This document shows, one piece after another, positions 17,943-26,911 of a DNA stretch of 64,000 bases. The translations under genes were made by a program, and so were the position numbers. Below the pieces are notes generated by a model. It searched no databases, was not told the DNA's origin, and saw nothing but the letters and a program-made list of their open reading frames with translations. Positions within the stretch are counted from its first letter, which is position 1, and the number at the start of each line of letters is the position of its first letter. The DNA comes from Chitinophaga oryziterrae (GTDB taxonomy: Bacteria; Bacteroidota; Bacteroidia; Chitinophagales; Chitinophagaceae), in assembly GCF_009758125.1 (NCBI RefSeq), contig NZ_WRXO01000013.1:117346-181345 (forward strand), read 5' to 3'.

Positions 17943-18926
17943 ATGGATAAGACTGCTTTACAACAAACACAATGGCCCGTACTGGATTATAATAGCTGGA
18001 AAGATACATTAGCCACTGTGCACCTATGGACGCAGATCATAGGGAAGGTCCGTCTGAGGAAGATGCCCTGGTTAAATCATTCCTGGCATGTTACGTTGTA
18101 TGTTAATCCTTATGGATTGGGTACAGGAAGTATCCCATATGAGAATGGGATTTTTCAGATAGACTTTGACTTTATACATCATCAATTGGTAATCGTTACC
18201 AGCAATGGTAAAAGAGAAACGGTGGAATTGAAACCCAGAACAGTTGCCAGCTTCTACAAAGAGGTATTTGAAAAATTAAAAATATTGGATATCGATGTGA
18301 CTATTTATACAGTCCCCTGCGAATTAGAAGGAGCTATTCCTTTCGAAAAAGATGAAATCCATCAGTCATATGATCCGCAAAAAATGGAAGACTACTGGCT
18401 GGCGCTTGTAAAAATCAATAACATCTTTACCCGCTTCAGAGCCACCTTCACCGGTAAATGCAGCCCTGTGCATTTCTTCTGGGGAGCCTTTGACCTTGCT
18501 GTTACGCGTTTCTCAGGAAGAGATGCACCGCAGCACCAGGGAGAAGCACCCAATATGCCAGCCGAAGTAATGCGGGAAGCTTATTCCAAAGAAGTAAGCT
18601 CCTGCGGATTCTGGCCGGGCAATGACCAGTACCCGCACGCCGCTTTTTATGCTTACTGTTATCCTGCAACGCCTGCTTTCGGAGAACAGCCTGTTAAACC
18701 TGAAGGGGCTTTCTATAGTAAGGAGATGGGAGAGTTCCTGTTGCCATATGACGCAGCGATGCGGGCAGATGATCCGGAAGAAGCGATATTGGCATTCCTG
18801 CAATCTACTTATGAAGCAGCAGCCAATACAGGCAACTGGAACCGTAAAGAACTGGAATGTGACTTTACCAGGTTCGAAACAGAATACGGATGTTTCAAGG
18901 AAGTGACGAATACTTTGGATGATTAA
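17943..18926 (+). CDS. DUF5996 family protein
   Basis: A 327-residue cytoplasmic protein without a signal peptide. It shows the DUF5996 signatures WPVLDYNSWKDTLATVHLWT, QIIGKVRLRKMPWLNHSWHV, YGLGTGSIPY, IDFDFIHHQL and the later FTGKCSPVHFFWGAFDLAVT and SCGFWPGND. The family is widespread and uncharacterised; the Trp/His-rich N-terminal half suggests ligand binding. The stop lies 7 nt from the convergent lipoprotein gene. Confidence 0.88.
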   Translation: MDKTALQQTQWPVLDYNSWKDTLATVHLWTQIIGKVRLRKMPWLNHSWHVTLYVNPYGLGTGSIPYENGIFQIDFDFIHHQLVIVTSNGKRETVELKPRTVASFYKEVFEKLKILDIDVTIYTVPCELEGAIPFEKDEIHQSYDPQKMEDYWLALVKINNIFTRFRATFTGKCSPVHFFWGAFDLAVTRFSGRDAPQHQGEAPNMPAEVMREAYSKEVSSCGFWPGNDQYPHAAFYAYCYPATPAFGEQPVKPEGAFYSKEMGEFLLPYDAAMRADDPEEAILAFLQSTYEAAANTGNWNRKELECDFTRFETEYGCFKEVTNTLDD

Positions 18927-18933
18927 GCCATTA

Positions 18934-20166
18934 TCACTGACATTGTGAAGTAAGAAATTTGATGGTTGTTTTATTCAGATCACTGAAGAAATGATGTGCT
19001 GCATACATCTCATCAATCTGGTCCGTTACGAAAAGCCGTTGGGAAACATTGAATGATTTGTAAGTAGGGTAGATAGTTGGATTAGCCAGTAAAACAGGCC
19101 CCAGGCTATCTGCAGTTACTGTCATATAGTTTTTGGCATCCATCCAGTGATTCGTTTTTAATTCATTGAAAAAGGCGGTAGAAGAGGCGATACTGATATC
19201 GGACCTTCTGGCAAAACGTTCCGGATAAGCAGGTGATTTATCCTGCAGAAAGTATTTACTGCAGATGCCTCTGCCTGTTAGCAATTGTGAGTAAGTCAAC
19301 GCATCCGCATCTCCCTTAGCCCCCACTTCGTCATTATCATCATACTTAGCCATACAAAACTGGAAAGGTATAACTGAAGTATTGAAGATTATCTGAAAGC
19401 CCTGCGCACAATAAGAGATACCGGATTTAAATTTATATAATGAAGATAAGGAGCAGGAGAAGGCGCCGCCATTGCTCATACCTATAGCGTATAGAGGGAT
19501 AGTTCGATTGGCATAACCGCGCGCGTAGAAGGTGTCACGTATCGCTTTGATATTGGCATAGTCTATACTGGTAGTGCTGTCCAGCGGTAACGTTTGCCAT
19601 CTTAGTTTTCCGTCTCCGTTTGTGTCTGTTCCTAATGAGATCTCTTCTGCTTCTGTAACAACCACCGCAAAACCTGCATTTACCAGGTCTCTCATCATCA
19701 GTATCCAGTCGTAGTTATTAGCGATATTCTGTGCACTGCCACCGGTACCATGCAGCAGAAAGGCAATACCCTTAGGACTGGCAGGGAAATAATAGTATAC
19801 ATTTTTCAGGATGTTCACGCCTTTTATCTTCTCATATTGCAGCGTATAGGCAACTGATGCTTTTGTAGAAGCTGTGACTGTCACATTTTGCGCGGGCATC
19901 ACAAAGCTGTTATGCCATTCCCCGCTATTCTGCAGCAGGTTTGTAATGCCGGTCCAGCTATCAAATACTGCATTGTCAGGAATTGCTGCTGACCAGATAT
20001 TTACAGTATCTCCGATTTTATATTTACCACTTCCGTAGCCATTCACGACGGTAACCGTAGCGCTGTCGGTAATAGTATTGTTATTATCAGGAGCAGGGGT
20101 GCCGGATTTCTGGCAGGCAGTAAACAATACTACGTATAGCAGTCCACCCAATAATGAAGATCTCAT
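18934..20166 (-). CDS. Lipoprotein with alpha/beta hydrolase (esterase-like) domain
   Basis: A 410-residue lipoprotein (MRSSLLGGLLYVVLFTAC, Cys18). Residues ~36-105 form a Bacterial_repeat/InlB-B-like module (VNGYGSGKYKIGDTVNI, FDSWTG, SFVMPAQNVTVTAS). From ~118 there is an alpha/beta hydrolase: oxyanion LLHGTGGS (137-144), nucleophile elbow GMSNGG with Ser231, and a C-terminal AAHHFF that can supply the His. A polysaccharide or polyester esterase on the cell surface is plausible, similar to LpqC/feruloyl-esterase-type enzymes; the substrate is unknown. It is monocistronic. Confidence 0.8.
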   Translation of the reverse strand: MRSSLLGGLLYVVLFTACQKSGTPAPDNNNTITDSATVTVVNGYGSGKYKIGDTVNIWSAAIPDNAVFDSWTGITNLLQNSGEWHNSFVMPAQNVTVTASTKASVAYTLQYEKIKGVNILKNVYYYFPASPKGIAFLLHGTGGSAQNIANNYDWILMMRDLVNAGFAVVVTEAEEISLGTDTNGDGKLRWQTLPLDSTTSIDYANIKAIRDTFYARGYANRTIPLYAIGMSNGGAFSCSLSSLYKFKSGISYCAQGFQIIFNTSVIPFQFCMAKYDDNDEVGAKGDADALTYSQLLTGRGICSKYFLQDKSPAYPERFARRSDISIASSTAFFNELKTNHWMDAKNYMTVTADSLGPVLLANPTIYPTYKSFNVSQRLFVTDQIDEMYAAHHFFSDLNKTTIKFLTSQCQ

Positions 20167-20367
20167 AGAATAGTTTAAGTGATTGTCCCTTTACAAATGC
20201 GTTAACAAGATAAAAATCTATAATGATATTTACAAGATTAATTTAATATGAATATTGTATTGATTATCAATTGGTATTTTCTTGCAGGGAAATATACAAT
20301 CGGTTGCATTTTTAAAAATTCACTTATATTCATATCAAAATACAGGGAATTAATGATGCACTATATA

Positions 20368-21534
20368 ATGGAGAAAACCATGAGATGGTTTGGCCCGAAT
20401 GATCCAGTCAGCTTATCAGATATCAGGCAATCAGGATGTACGGGGGTAGTCACGGCATTACATCATATACCCGTTGGTGAAATATGGACGATTACAGAGA
20501 TCAATAAAAGAAAGGATTTGGTCATGGCAGCAGGCATGAGCTGGACAGTCATCGAAAGCCTGCCTGTAAGTGAAGATATTAAAAAGCATTCCGGCGATTA
20601 TCTGAGGCATATAGAGAATTATAAACAAAGCCTGTGTAACGTAGCGTTATGCGGACTGAAAGTAGTTACTTATAACTTCATGCCGGTACTTGACTGGGTG
20701 CGCACGGATATCGCTTATACCTTGCCGGATGGTTCCAGGGCGCTGCGTTTTGAACGGGCCGCCTTTATAGCCTTCGACCTCTTTTTATTAAGAAGACCAG
20801 GTGCTGAAAGTGATTATACAACAGAGGAAATCAATAACGCATCCCGTTTATTGCAATCAATGAGTAAAGAGGCCCAGGGCACGTTGTATAAAAATGTATT
20901 ATTAGGACTACCGGGAAGTGATGTGCCATTCACCGCCGAACAGGTACTACAGGCGCTGGATACTTATAACGGAATAGATGCAGATCAGCTACGGCAGCAC
21001 TTATATTATTTCCTGCGGGAGATACTACCTGTTGCAGAAGAAACAGGATTAAAACTGGCGATCCATCCGGATGATCCACCTTTCCCTGTATTGGGGCTTC
21101 CCCGCATTTTAAGCACTGAAGAAGACGTTAATAAGCTATTGCAGGAAGTACCTTCAGCCGCTAACGGATTATGCTTCTGTACAGGCTCATTTGGCGTGAG
21201 AGCGGACAATGATCTGCCGGGTATGGTGCAACGTTTGGGAGATCATATCCATTTTATTCATTTACGCAATACCCAAAAGGATAAAGACAATAACTTCTTT
21301 GAATCAAATCATCTGGAAGGGAGCGTAAACATGTTTGCCGTGGTAAAAGAACTGGTATTGTTGATGCAAAGAAAAAACATTTCTATTCCTATGAGGCCGG
21401 ACCATGGGCATCAGATGCTGGATGATCTGAAGAAAACCACTTATCCGGGTTATTCAGGTATCGGCAGATTAAAAGGACTGGCGGCATTAACAGGACTGGA
21501 AATGGGCATTGTCCTCAGCGCAAAAACGAACTAG
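20368..21534 (+). CDS. uxuA: Mannonate dehydratase
   Basis: A 388-residue cytoplasmic enzyme converting D-mannonate to 2-keto-3-deoxygluconate in glucuronate catabolism. The start at 20368 is chosen because MEKTMRWFGPNDPVSLSDIR aligns with the usual UxuA N-terminus; the frame is open 40 codons further upstream. Key segments: GVVTALHHIPVGEIW, AIHPDDPPFPVLGLPRI, FCTGSFGVRADNDLP, HFIHLRN, FFESNHLEGSVNM, MRPDHGHQMLDD and YPGYSGIGRLKGLAAL. Length agrees with the family (~390). No other uronate genes (uxaC, uxuB, kdgK) are nearby. The stop lies 5 nt from the convergent nhaA. Confidence 0.95.
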   Translation: MEKTMRWFGPNDPVSLSDIRQSGCTGVVTALHHIPVGEIWTITEINKRKDLVMAAGMSWTVIESLPVSEDIKKHSGDYLRHIENYKQSLCNVALCGLKVVTYNFMPVLDWVRTDIAYTLPDGSRALRFERAAFIAFDLFLLRRPGAESDYTTEEINNASRLLQSMSKEAQGTLYKNVLLGLPGSDVPFTAEQVLQALDTYNGIDADQLRQHLYYFLREILPVAEETGLKLAIHPDDPPFPVLGLPRILSTEEDVNKLLQEVPSAANGLCFCTGSFGVRADNDLPGMVQRLGDHIHFIHLRNTQKDKDNNFFESNHLEGSVNMFAVVKELVLLMQRKNISIPMRPDHGHQMLDDLKKTTYPGYSGIGRLKGLAALTGLEMGIVLSAKTN

Positions 21535-21539
21535 ATATA

Positions 21540-22760
21540 TTATTGCAGCTCCAGTTCCAGCTTTTCTTCTGTAGCGATGGACATTTCCTCCACAGGTACG
21601 GATTTCATACTGATGCTGATAATCATAAAATAAGCCAGGCTGACAACGACTGATAATACCACACTGCTTAAGATCGCAACTTTGGAAATATCCTGAAAAG
21701 CTGCTGATTTAAAAGCCAGCATGGTAGTGAATATAGACATGGTAAAACCAATCCCTGCCAGTGTTCCCATTCCTAAAAACTGTTTCCATTCCACATGCTG
21801 GGGTAAACTGGCCAGCTTGCATGCTACCAGTATACGGCTGAAAAGGAAGATACCAACGGGTTTACCTATCACTAATCCGAATATGATCCCTAACCCGATA
21901 GTCGTACCCAATGAACTGATGATATTATCAGGCAGCAGGATGGCTGTATTCGCCAGGGCAAATAATGGGATGATCAGAAAGTTGACATATCCGTGAATAG
22001 CTTTTTCTATTTTAGGGAGCATGTCAACAGGCGTGGCAAATGCTACCAATACACCGGTAATACTGGCCTCGACCCCGGAGTTAAAGATGGCATACCACAG
22101 ACTTAATGAGAGTAGTATCTGTAAAGGCCCTGATTTTACTTTAAAATAATTACAGGCAAATAAGGAAATATATAAGAGCGCAGCAATACCCAGAAATATA
22201 AAATTGATATGCCCTCCATAAAATAGTGCGATCACAATAATGGCTCCCAGATCATCAATAATAGCCAATGCCATCAATAAGATCTTCAACCCTACAGGGA
22301 TACGTTTGCCTAAGAGGGACGCAATACCAATAGAAAATGCGATGTCCGTAGCTGTTGGGATACCCCACCCATGAAGATGACCGGTATTCAGGTTAAAAGC
22401 AATAAATATCAGAGCGGGAACCGTCATGCCACCCAATGCAGCGCCAAAAGGTAAAACCGCTTTTTTGAATGAAGAGAGTTCCCCATTCACCAATTCACGT
22501 TTGATCTCCATACCGGCTACGAGGAAAAAGAAAGCCATCAGGAAATTATTGATCCAGCTTAGAAAACTGGAAGGCAGGGGGAATGATGAGGCGTGTAAAA
22601 AGTTATAATTCCAGAGCTGTTTATAAGGATGCGCCAATGAATCTGAATTCGCCAGACTCATTGAAATGACTGTACAGGCAATCAGCATCATACCGGTAAA
22701 ACGGCTGTCATTAATTAAAATCCTTAAAGGATTAATCACTTTTGTCAGTACCTTTTTCAT
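21540..22760 (-). CDS. nhaA: Na+/H+ antiporter NhaA
   Basis: A 406-residue inner-membrane antiporter with about 12 helices. The NhaA signatures are clear: FLVAGMEIKRELVNGELSSF, the LPFGAALGGMTVPALIF segment, GWGIPTATDIAFSIG, and the ion-binding Asp pair in ALAIIDDLGAI. It exports Na+ using the proton gradient and supports pH and salt tolerance. It lies 73 nt downstream of the amt gene, separated by a strong hairpin. Confidence 0.96.
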   Translation of the reverse strand: MKKVLTKVINPLRILINDSRFTGMMLIACTVISMSLANSDSLAHPYKQLWNYNFLHASSFPLPSSFLSWINNFLMAFFFLVAGMEIKRELVNGELSSFKKAVLPFGAALGGMTVPALIFIAFNLNTGHLHGWGIPTATDIAFSIGIASLLGKRIPVGLKILLMALAIIDDLGAIIVIALFYGGHINFIFLGIAALLYISLFACNYFKVKSGPLQILLSLSLWYAIFNSGVEASITGVLVAFATPVDMLPKIEKAIHGYVNFLIIPLFALANTAILLPDNIISSLGTTIGLGIIFGLVIGKPVGIFLFSRILVACKLASLPQHVEWKQFLGMGTLAGIGFTMSIFTTMLAFKSAAFQDISKVAILSSVVLSVVVSLAYFMIISISMKSVPVEEMSIATEEKLELELQ

Positions 22761-22789
22761 TTCACTTACCTTTTTCAGTTTGTAAATAA

Positions 22790-22823
22790 GAATTTACCTG
22801 CTGCCCCTTCAGCAGGTAAATTC
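22790..22823 (-). terminator. Terminator of the ammonium transporter gene
   Basis: A perfect 14-bp inverted repeat, arms 22790-22803 and 22810-22823, with a 6-nt loop. On the minus strand it is followed by a T-rich run (TTATTTAC). It lies just after the amt stop and before nhaA. Confidence 0.75.
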
Positions 22824-22833
22824 AGTAATACAG

Positions 22834-24363
22834 TTAATCAACATAGCCATGAACACCCATTTCAGGGATATCAAGACCTGCAATTTCATCTGCTTCTTTT
22901 ACTCTTATCGGGGTTATCTTATTTGATATCTTAAAGAAAATATACATTATGGTAAATACGAAGACTGCGCAGGTAAGCGTGCCTATGCATTGCGCACCGA
23001 ACTGACTGGCATCACCATAAAACAAACCTTTTACAGTACCAGGAACACCATTCCAGCCATCACCATAGGAGCCATCTGCAAATAGTCCCAGCGATAGTAC
23101 TCCCCATGCACCATTTGCCCCATGTACCGCAAAAGCTCCAACAGGATCGTCTATTTTTAATTTTACATCTAACAGGTAGATAACAAAAACGACTATCGCT
23201 CCGGCAATAGCACCAATAATCACGGATGAAAGAGAGTTTACAAAGGCACAAGGCGCAGTAATAGCAACTAATCCTGCCAGCAGCCCATTGGCCAGCATGC
23301 CGGGATCAGGTTTTTTACCCTGTATGTATAAAATGGCAAGTACTGCTAAAGTGCCTGCAGTTCCAGCCATCATAGTATTAACAGCCACAATGCTTATCCG
23401 GTAATCGCCGCCTGCTAAAGTTGAACCTGGGTTAAAACCGAACCAGCCGAAAGCTAAAATGAATGTTCCCAGTAAGGCCATAGGGATATTGTGTCCTGGT
23501 ATGGTATTAACGCTGCCATCCTTACCATATTTCCCGATACGTGGCCCGATAACGATGGCACCTGCTAATGCAGCCATACCACCCACCATATGTACAACTG
23601 AAGAACCGGCAAAATCTACATGACCATGCCCTAAACCAAAATTAACACCCAGTTGAGACAGCCATCCGCCGCCCCAAACCCAGTTACCGAATAAGGGATA
23701 AACAAACATTGAAATGAACAGACCGAAAATCAGGAATGATTTGAATGACCACCTTTCCGCCATTGAACCTGTGGGAATAGTAGCAGTGGTATCCATAAAG
23801 ACCATCTGGAATAGAAACAACGCAAATACACCGACATCATACACCTTACTATTCAGGAAAAAACCAACATTGCCGGCAATGCCAAAATCATGGCCGAACA
23901 AATGCACGATAACCTCATGGCTGACTACCCCGGGAGCCCCGCCCAATGTAGCTGCATTTAAAGCACCACCAAACATAAAGGCAAATCCGCAAATCCAGAA
24001 ACCGAACATACCCAGTGCATATACCAGGAAATTCATCCCCATTGTATGTGCTACATTCTTCTTTTGGGTAAAACCCGTTTCTACCAAGGCAAATCCTGCC
24101 TGCATAAACATTACGAGGAAACCTGCTATCAGCGTCCACATAATGTTGATGGCAATTTTGTTATGCCCTACGGCATCTGCTAATTCAGCGGCTGTAGGTG
24201 AGCCTGCCTTAGCGGCAGTTACGTCGGTAACAGTTCCTGTTTTAGAACCAGTGGGATCCTGTGCAAAAGAGCGGGCCGGTTCAAAAAAACAACAAAACAT
24301 CAAAAAACAGATACCTAACAGTAAGCTTAAAGAAATCCTTCGGGGAATTTGGTTGACTGTCAT
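22834..24363 (-). CDS. amt: Ammonium transporter (Amt/Rh family)
   Basis: A 509-residue inner-membrane channel with a signal-like N-terminus (residues ~9-34) and a linker, then 11 Amt helices. Typical segments: NIMWTLIAGFLVMFMQAGFA, LVETGFTQKKNVAHTMGMNF, FWICGFAFMFG, DFAGSSVVHMVGGMAALAGA (conserved pore His), LGTFILAFGWFGFNPGS and FAVHGANGAWGVLSLGLFAD (second pore-region His). It conducts NH4+/NH3 for nitrogen assimilation. No glnK/PII gene is next to it in this window. nhaA follows after a terminator. Confidence 0.95.
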   Translation of the reverse strand: MTVNQIPRRISLSLLLGICFLMFCCFFEPARSFAQDPTGSKTGTVTDVTAAKAGSPTAAELADAVGHNKIAINIMWTLIAGFLVMFMQAGFALVETGFTQKKNVAHTMGMNFLVYALGMFGFWICGFAFMFGGALNAATLGGAPGVVSHEVIVHLFGHDFGIAGNVGFFLNSKVYDVGVFALFLFQMVFMDTTATIPTGSMAERWSFKSFLIFGLFISMFVYPLFGNWVWGGGWLSQLGVNFGLGHGHVDFAGSSVVHMVGGMAALAGAIVIGPRIGKYGKDGSVNTIPGHNIPMALLGTFILAFGWFGFNPGSTLAGGDYRISIVAVNTMMAGTAGTLAVLAILYIQGKKPDPGMLANGLLAGLVAITAPCAFVNSLSSVIIGAIAGAIVVFVIYLLDVKLKIDDPVGAFAVHGANGAWGVLSLGLFADGSYGDGWNGVPGTVKGLFYGDASQFGAQCIGTLTCAVFVFTIMYIFFKISNKITPIRVKEADEIAGLDIPEMGVHGYVD

Positions 24364-24603
24364 AATTTGTAATTGGTTAACGCTGTGAAAAATATAGGGG
24401 AGTAAATAATGCTCAGGCTAACATATTATAATATCGGAAATACTGCGGAATCCATCCTTGTATCAGTAAATTAAGTCTTATTTTCTGTTTTTTATAGCAA
24501 TTTCAATTTAATTTTATAATAATCTGGTTTTCTGAATCTATACATAGGGTAAAAAGCATTATAGATTCCTTAATTTATTAAATGATTTATTTATCTATAT
24601 GAT

Positions 24604-24647
24604 AATAAAGGTTGCAACATCTATTACTATATGTTGCAACCTTTATT
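24604..24647 (-). terminator. Strong hairpin after the PEP-mutase-like gene
   Basis: A perfect 17-bp inverted repeat (24604-24620 and 24631-24647, 10-nt loop). It lies 14 nt beyond the stop of the minus-strand gene ending at 24662, with an A/T-rich arm base, so it probably terminates that operon. Confidence 0.7.
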
Positions 24648-24661
24648 GTGATGGTCTTTTA

Positions 24662-25426
24662 TTAGAAAAGATGCTCAAAGCTTCCTGTCGTGACGATCTC
24701 TCCTGCCAGATCGTTCATTTTCTGATAAATGTTTTTATGTAAGAATGGTCCCATGCTTATTCTTTTAACACCTGCTTTTTGTAAATGCTTAAAATCAGGT
24801 AGACCGGGAATACACATAACATTAACAGGGAGGAGTGAATGGGCGGTCACTTTTTCTATATCTGCCACCTTTGCAATGCAGGGTAAAAATAGTCCATGTA
24901 CTCCTGTATGCTGATATAGATCGATCCTCGAAATGGCATCATCCAGTGCATTGGGTATACCCAGCAGAAAACTGTCTGTACGTACATTAATAAACAGCTC
25001 AACATCCAGCAAACTGGTAATACGTTCCAGCTTTTCCGCAAAAACTTTCGCGTCCAGGATACTTCTATTTCCATTGACTACAATTGAATCTTCTATATTA
25101 ATACCGGCAACACCTGTTTCGTGTAATCGTCTTATAACACTAACAATCTCTTCCGGAGTATCACCATAGCCAAATTCTATATCTACAGAAAAAGGAATAG
25201 AAACAGCGGCTGCAATATTTTTAATGATAAATAAGTACTCTTCTATACTCATTTCCTCTCCATCCGCATATCCCAATGTCTCTGCTACAGCAGCACTGGA
25301 TGTAGCTATCGCTTTAAAGTTTTGTTGTTCAAATATTTTAGCGCTCTGTGCATTCCATACATTACCGATGAGTAATGGTGCTGGTTGATGATGTAATGCT
25401 AAAAATTCTTCAAATCTGTTTTTCAT
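24662..25426 (-). CDS. Isocitrate lyase / PEP mutase family protein
   Basis: A 254-residue cytoplasmic TIM-barrel protein. It has the family start (LLIGNVWNAQSAKIFEQQNFKAI, ATSSAAVAETLGYAD), the metal site VDIEFGYGD (Asp82, Glu84) and GINIEDS (Glu112, Asp113). The KKCGH loop of true isocitrate lyases and methylisocitrate lyases is absent; the position reads SIVVNGNRSIL. So it is more like the oxaloacetate hydrolase / PEP-mutase-like members of unknown substrate. It follows a SnoaL-like gene by 12 nt and an AraC gene further up. Confidence 0.87.
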   Translation of the reverse strand: MKNRFEEFLALHHQPAPLLIGNVWNAQSAKIFEQQNFKAIATSSAAVAETLGYADGEEMSIEEYLFIIKNIAAAVSIPFSVDIEFGYGDTPEEIVSVIRRLHETGVAGINIEDSIVVNGNRSILDAKVFAEKLERITSLLDVELFINVRTDSFLLGIPNALDDAISRIDLYQHTGVHGLFLPCIAKVADIEKVTAHSLLPVNVMCIPGLPDFKHLQKAGVKRISMGPFLHKNIYQKMNDLAGEIVTTGSFEHLF

Positions 25427-25438
25427 GTCTGCTATTAT

Positions 25439-25819
25439 TTAAGGCACGAGATCAGCTTCTGCGCCGAATGCATGATCAATAATAATTTTCCAGCTGCCAT
25501 CAGCCTGTTGTTTCATTACCTCTATGCCTTTAGCGCTGATTTTAACCTCGCCATTATCGGTAATGTTCCATTCAGATCTTCCTACAGCAATATTCTCTGT
25601 CTGAAGGCAGTAAACAGTTTTAATATCCATTTTACCTTTGATAGATAATATACTCTTTACTGCTTCCTCAAATTTTTCTTTCCCGGAAACGGATGTACCT
25701 GGTTCAGGTACGATAATACCGGTAACATCATACATACTCATTACAATATCAACATTACCTGTGTTGAATGCATTTGCCAGGGATGCATGAACGTCTTGTG
25801 CTTTTGTTGGTAGATTCAT
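25439..25819 (-). CDS. SnoaL-like / DUF4440 (NTF2 fold) protein
   Basis: A 126-residue cytoplasmic protein with the NTF2-like alpha+beta pattern: DVHASLANAFNTGNVDIVMSMYD (helices and cone opening), GIIVPEPGTSVSGKEKFEEAVK, and the closing strand WKIIIDHAFGAE. This is the YybH/DUF4440 type. The role is unknown, sometimes small-molecule binding or isomerisation. It is very likely co-transcribed with the PEP-mutase-like gene 12 nt downstream. Confidence 0.83.
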   Translation of the reverse strand: MNLPTKAQDVHASLANAFNTGNVDIVMSMYDVTGIIVPEPGTSVSGKEKFEEAVKSILSIKGKMDIKTVYCLQTENIAVGRSEWNITDNGEVKISAKGIEVMKQQADGSWKIIIDHAFGAEADLVP

Positions 25820-25886
25820 TTTTTTAGTTTTTAGTTATACAAAACTAAACCTCATGGACCTACTGAAATTGTACAAATCGGAAGTA

Positions 25887-26702
25887 TTAGTTAGTCGCTA
25901 ATATTTGATTGATGGGTAATGTTTGTGTAGCGAATGAAGTGGGGGTAATGCCTGTAAACAGCTTAAATTCTCTGATGAAATGCGACTGATCAAAATAACC
26001 GGCATCATAGGCTACGCCTGTTAATTTCTGGGTATTGGCATTCAGCAGATTCAGACTGTACTGAAAACGGTTGATCTTACAAAACAGTTTGGGGGCCAGT
26101 CCTGTATATTGAGAAAAGAGTTGATTGAGATAACGGGTAGAAATATTATTCCGGAGAGATATAGAGACTATTTTTTCATTGGTACAATCATTTTTCAAAC
26201 TATCTGCGATCTCCCCTATAAGTTTAATCTTATTATGTTTCTTATCGGTAATACTGAGTCTGTTTAACAGGTATTCTTCAACTAATATAATCCTGTTATG
26301 CAGGTCTGTAGTTTCTAATAACCTGATATGCAGGGTTTGAATGGATGGACCAAATAAATCAGCGGCATCACTGATATCATTATTAAATTCGGCTACATTT
26401 TCTTTGAAGAAATAAGCTGCAGAATAAGGATAAAACCGGATCCCAAGCATAATATTCTTACCATTAGATTTTATAGCTAACGGCTTTGTGATCTGTCCCC
26501 AGAGTTCTATAGCTGGTGTAGTATGGAATACCCCATCTTTTTTGGTTAGCCAGCTACCTTCTCCCAGGTTAAAAATCACTTCCATATTCCCGCTGGGGAA
26601 TACAATATCATCAAAACTCAGGGCTGAGTCGGATTCATAGAAATAGAACCCCTTGATGTAAGGTCTTAATTGCAGACAGGGAAGAATTTCTTTAAATGTC
26701 AC
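25887..26702 (-). CDS. AraC-family regulator with DUF6597 N-terminus
   Basis: A 271-residue transcription factor. The N-terminal sensor (~5-115; LRPYIKGFYFYESD, VFPSGNMEVIFNLGEG, IMLGIRFYPYSAAYFF) fits the DUF6597 group. The AraC DNA-binding domain covers ~165-262 (NISTRYLNQLFSQYTGLAPKLF, LTGVAYDAGYFDQSHFIREFKLFTGITPTSF). It is the first gene of a same-strand set with the SnoaL-like gene (67 nt) and the PEP-mutase-like gene, which it may control. Confidence 0.9.
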   Translation of the reverse strand: MTFKEILPCLQLRPYIKGFYFYESDSALSFDDIVFPSGNMEVIFNLGEGSWLTKKDGVFHTTPAIELWGQITKPLAIKSNGKNIMLGIRFYPYSAAYFFKENVAEFNNDISDAADLFGPSIQTLHIRLLETTDLHNRIILVEEYLLNRLSITDKKHNKIKLIGEIADSLKNDCTNEKIVSISLRNNISTRYLNQLFSQYTGLAPKLFCKINRFQYSLNLLNANTQKLTGVAYDAGYFDQSHFIREFKLFTGITPTSFATQTLPINQILATN

Positions 26703-26911
26703 AATCGTCTTTTTTACACGAAGTTATAATGAATAAGGTACTAAAAATTGTACAAATCGGAACACTTTTGAACTGATAAAATTATGATTTGAGATAAGTT
26801 TGATTAAATTAGATAGACCATTTTTGATTTGTACCCTATGCTTCGTCCACGTGGCATATAAAAGATAGTATTTGAAAACCCGCTCCCATAACCACTCAAT
26901 TCAATGTTATC

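Noticed and set aside
20255..20290. TTGATTATCAA inverted repeat upstream of uxuA as a uronate-repressor operator
   Set aside because: Too short and A/T-rich to separate from chance in this composition; no second copy at a related gene.
20248..20367. 40-codon upstream extension of uxuA
   Set aside because: UxuA homology begins at the Met at 20368; the extension is hydrophobic A/T-rich intergenic sequence.
23714..24388. 224-codon plus-strand frame antisense to the ammonium transporter
   Set aside because: Pro/Lys/Asn-rich antisense of membrane helices, a typical shadow.
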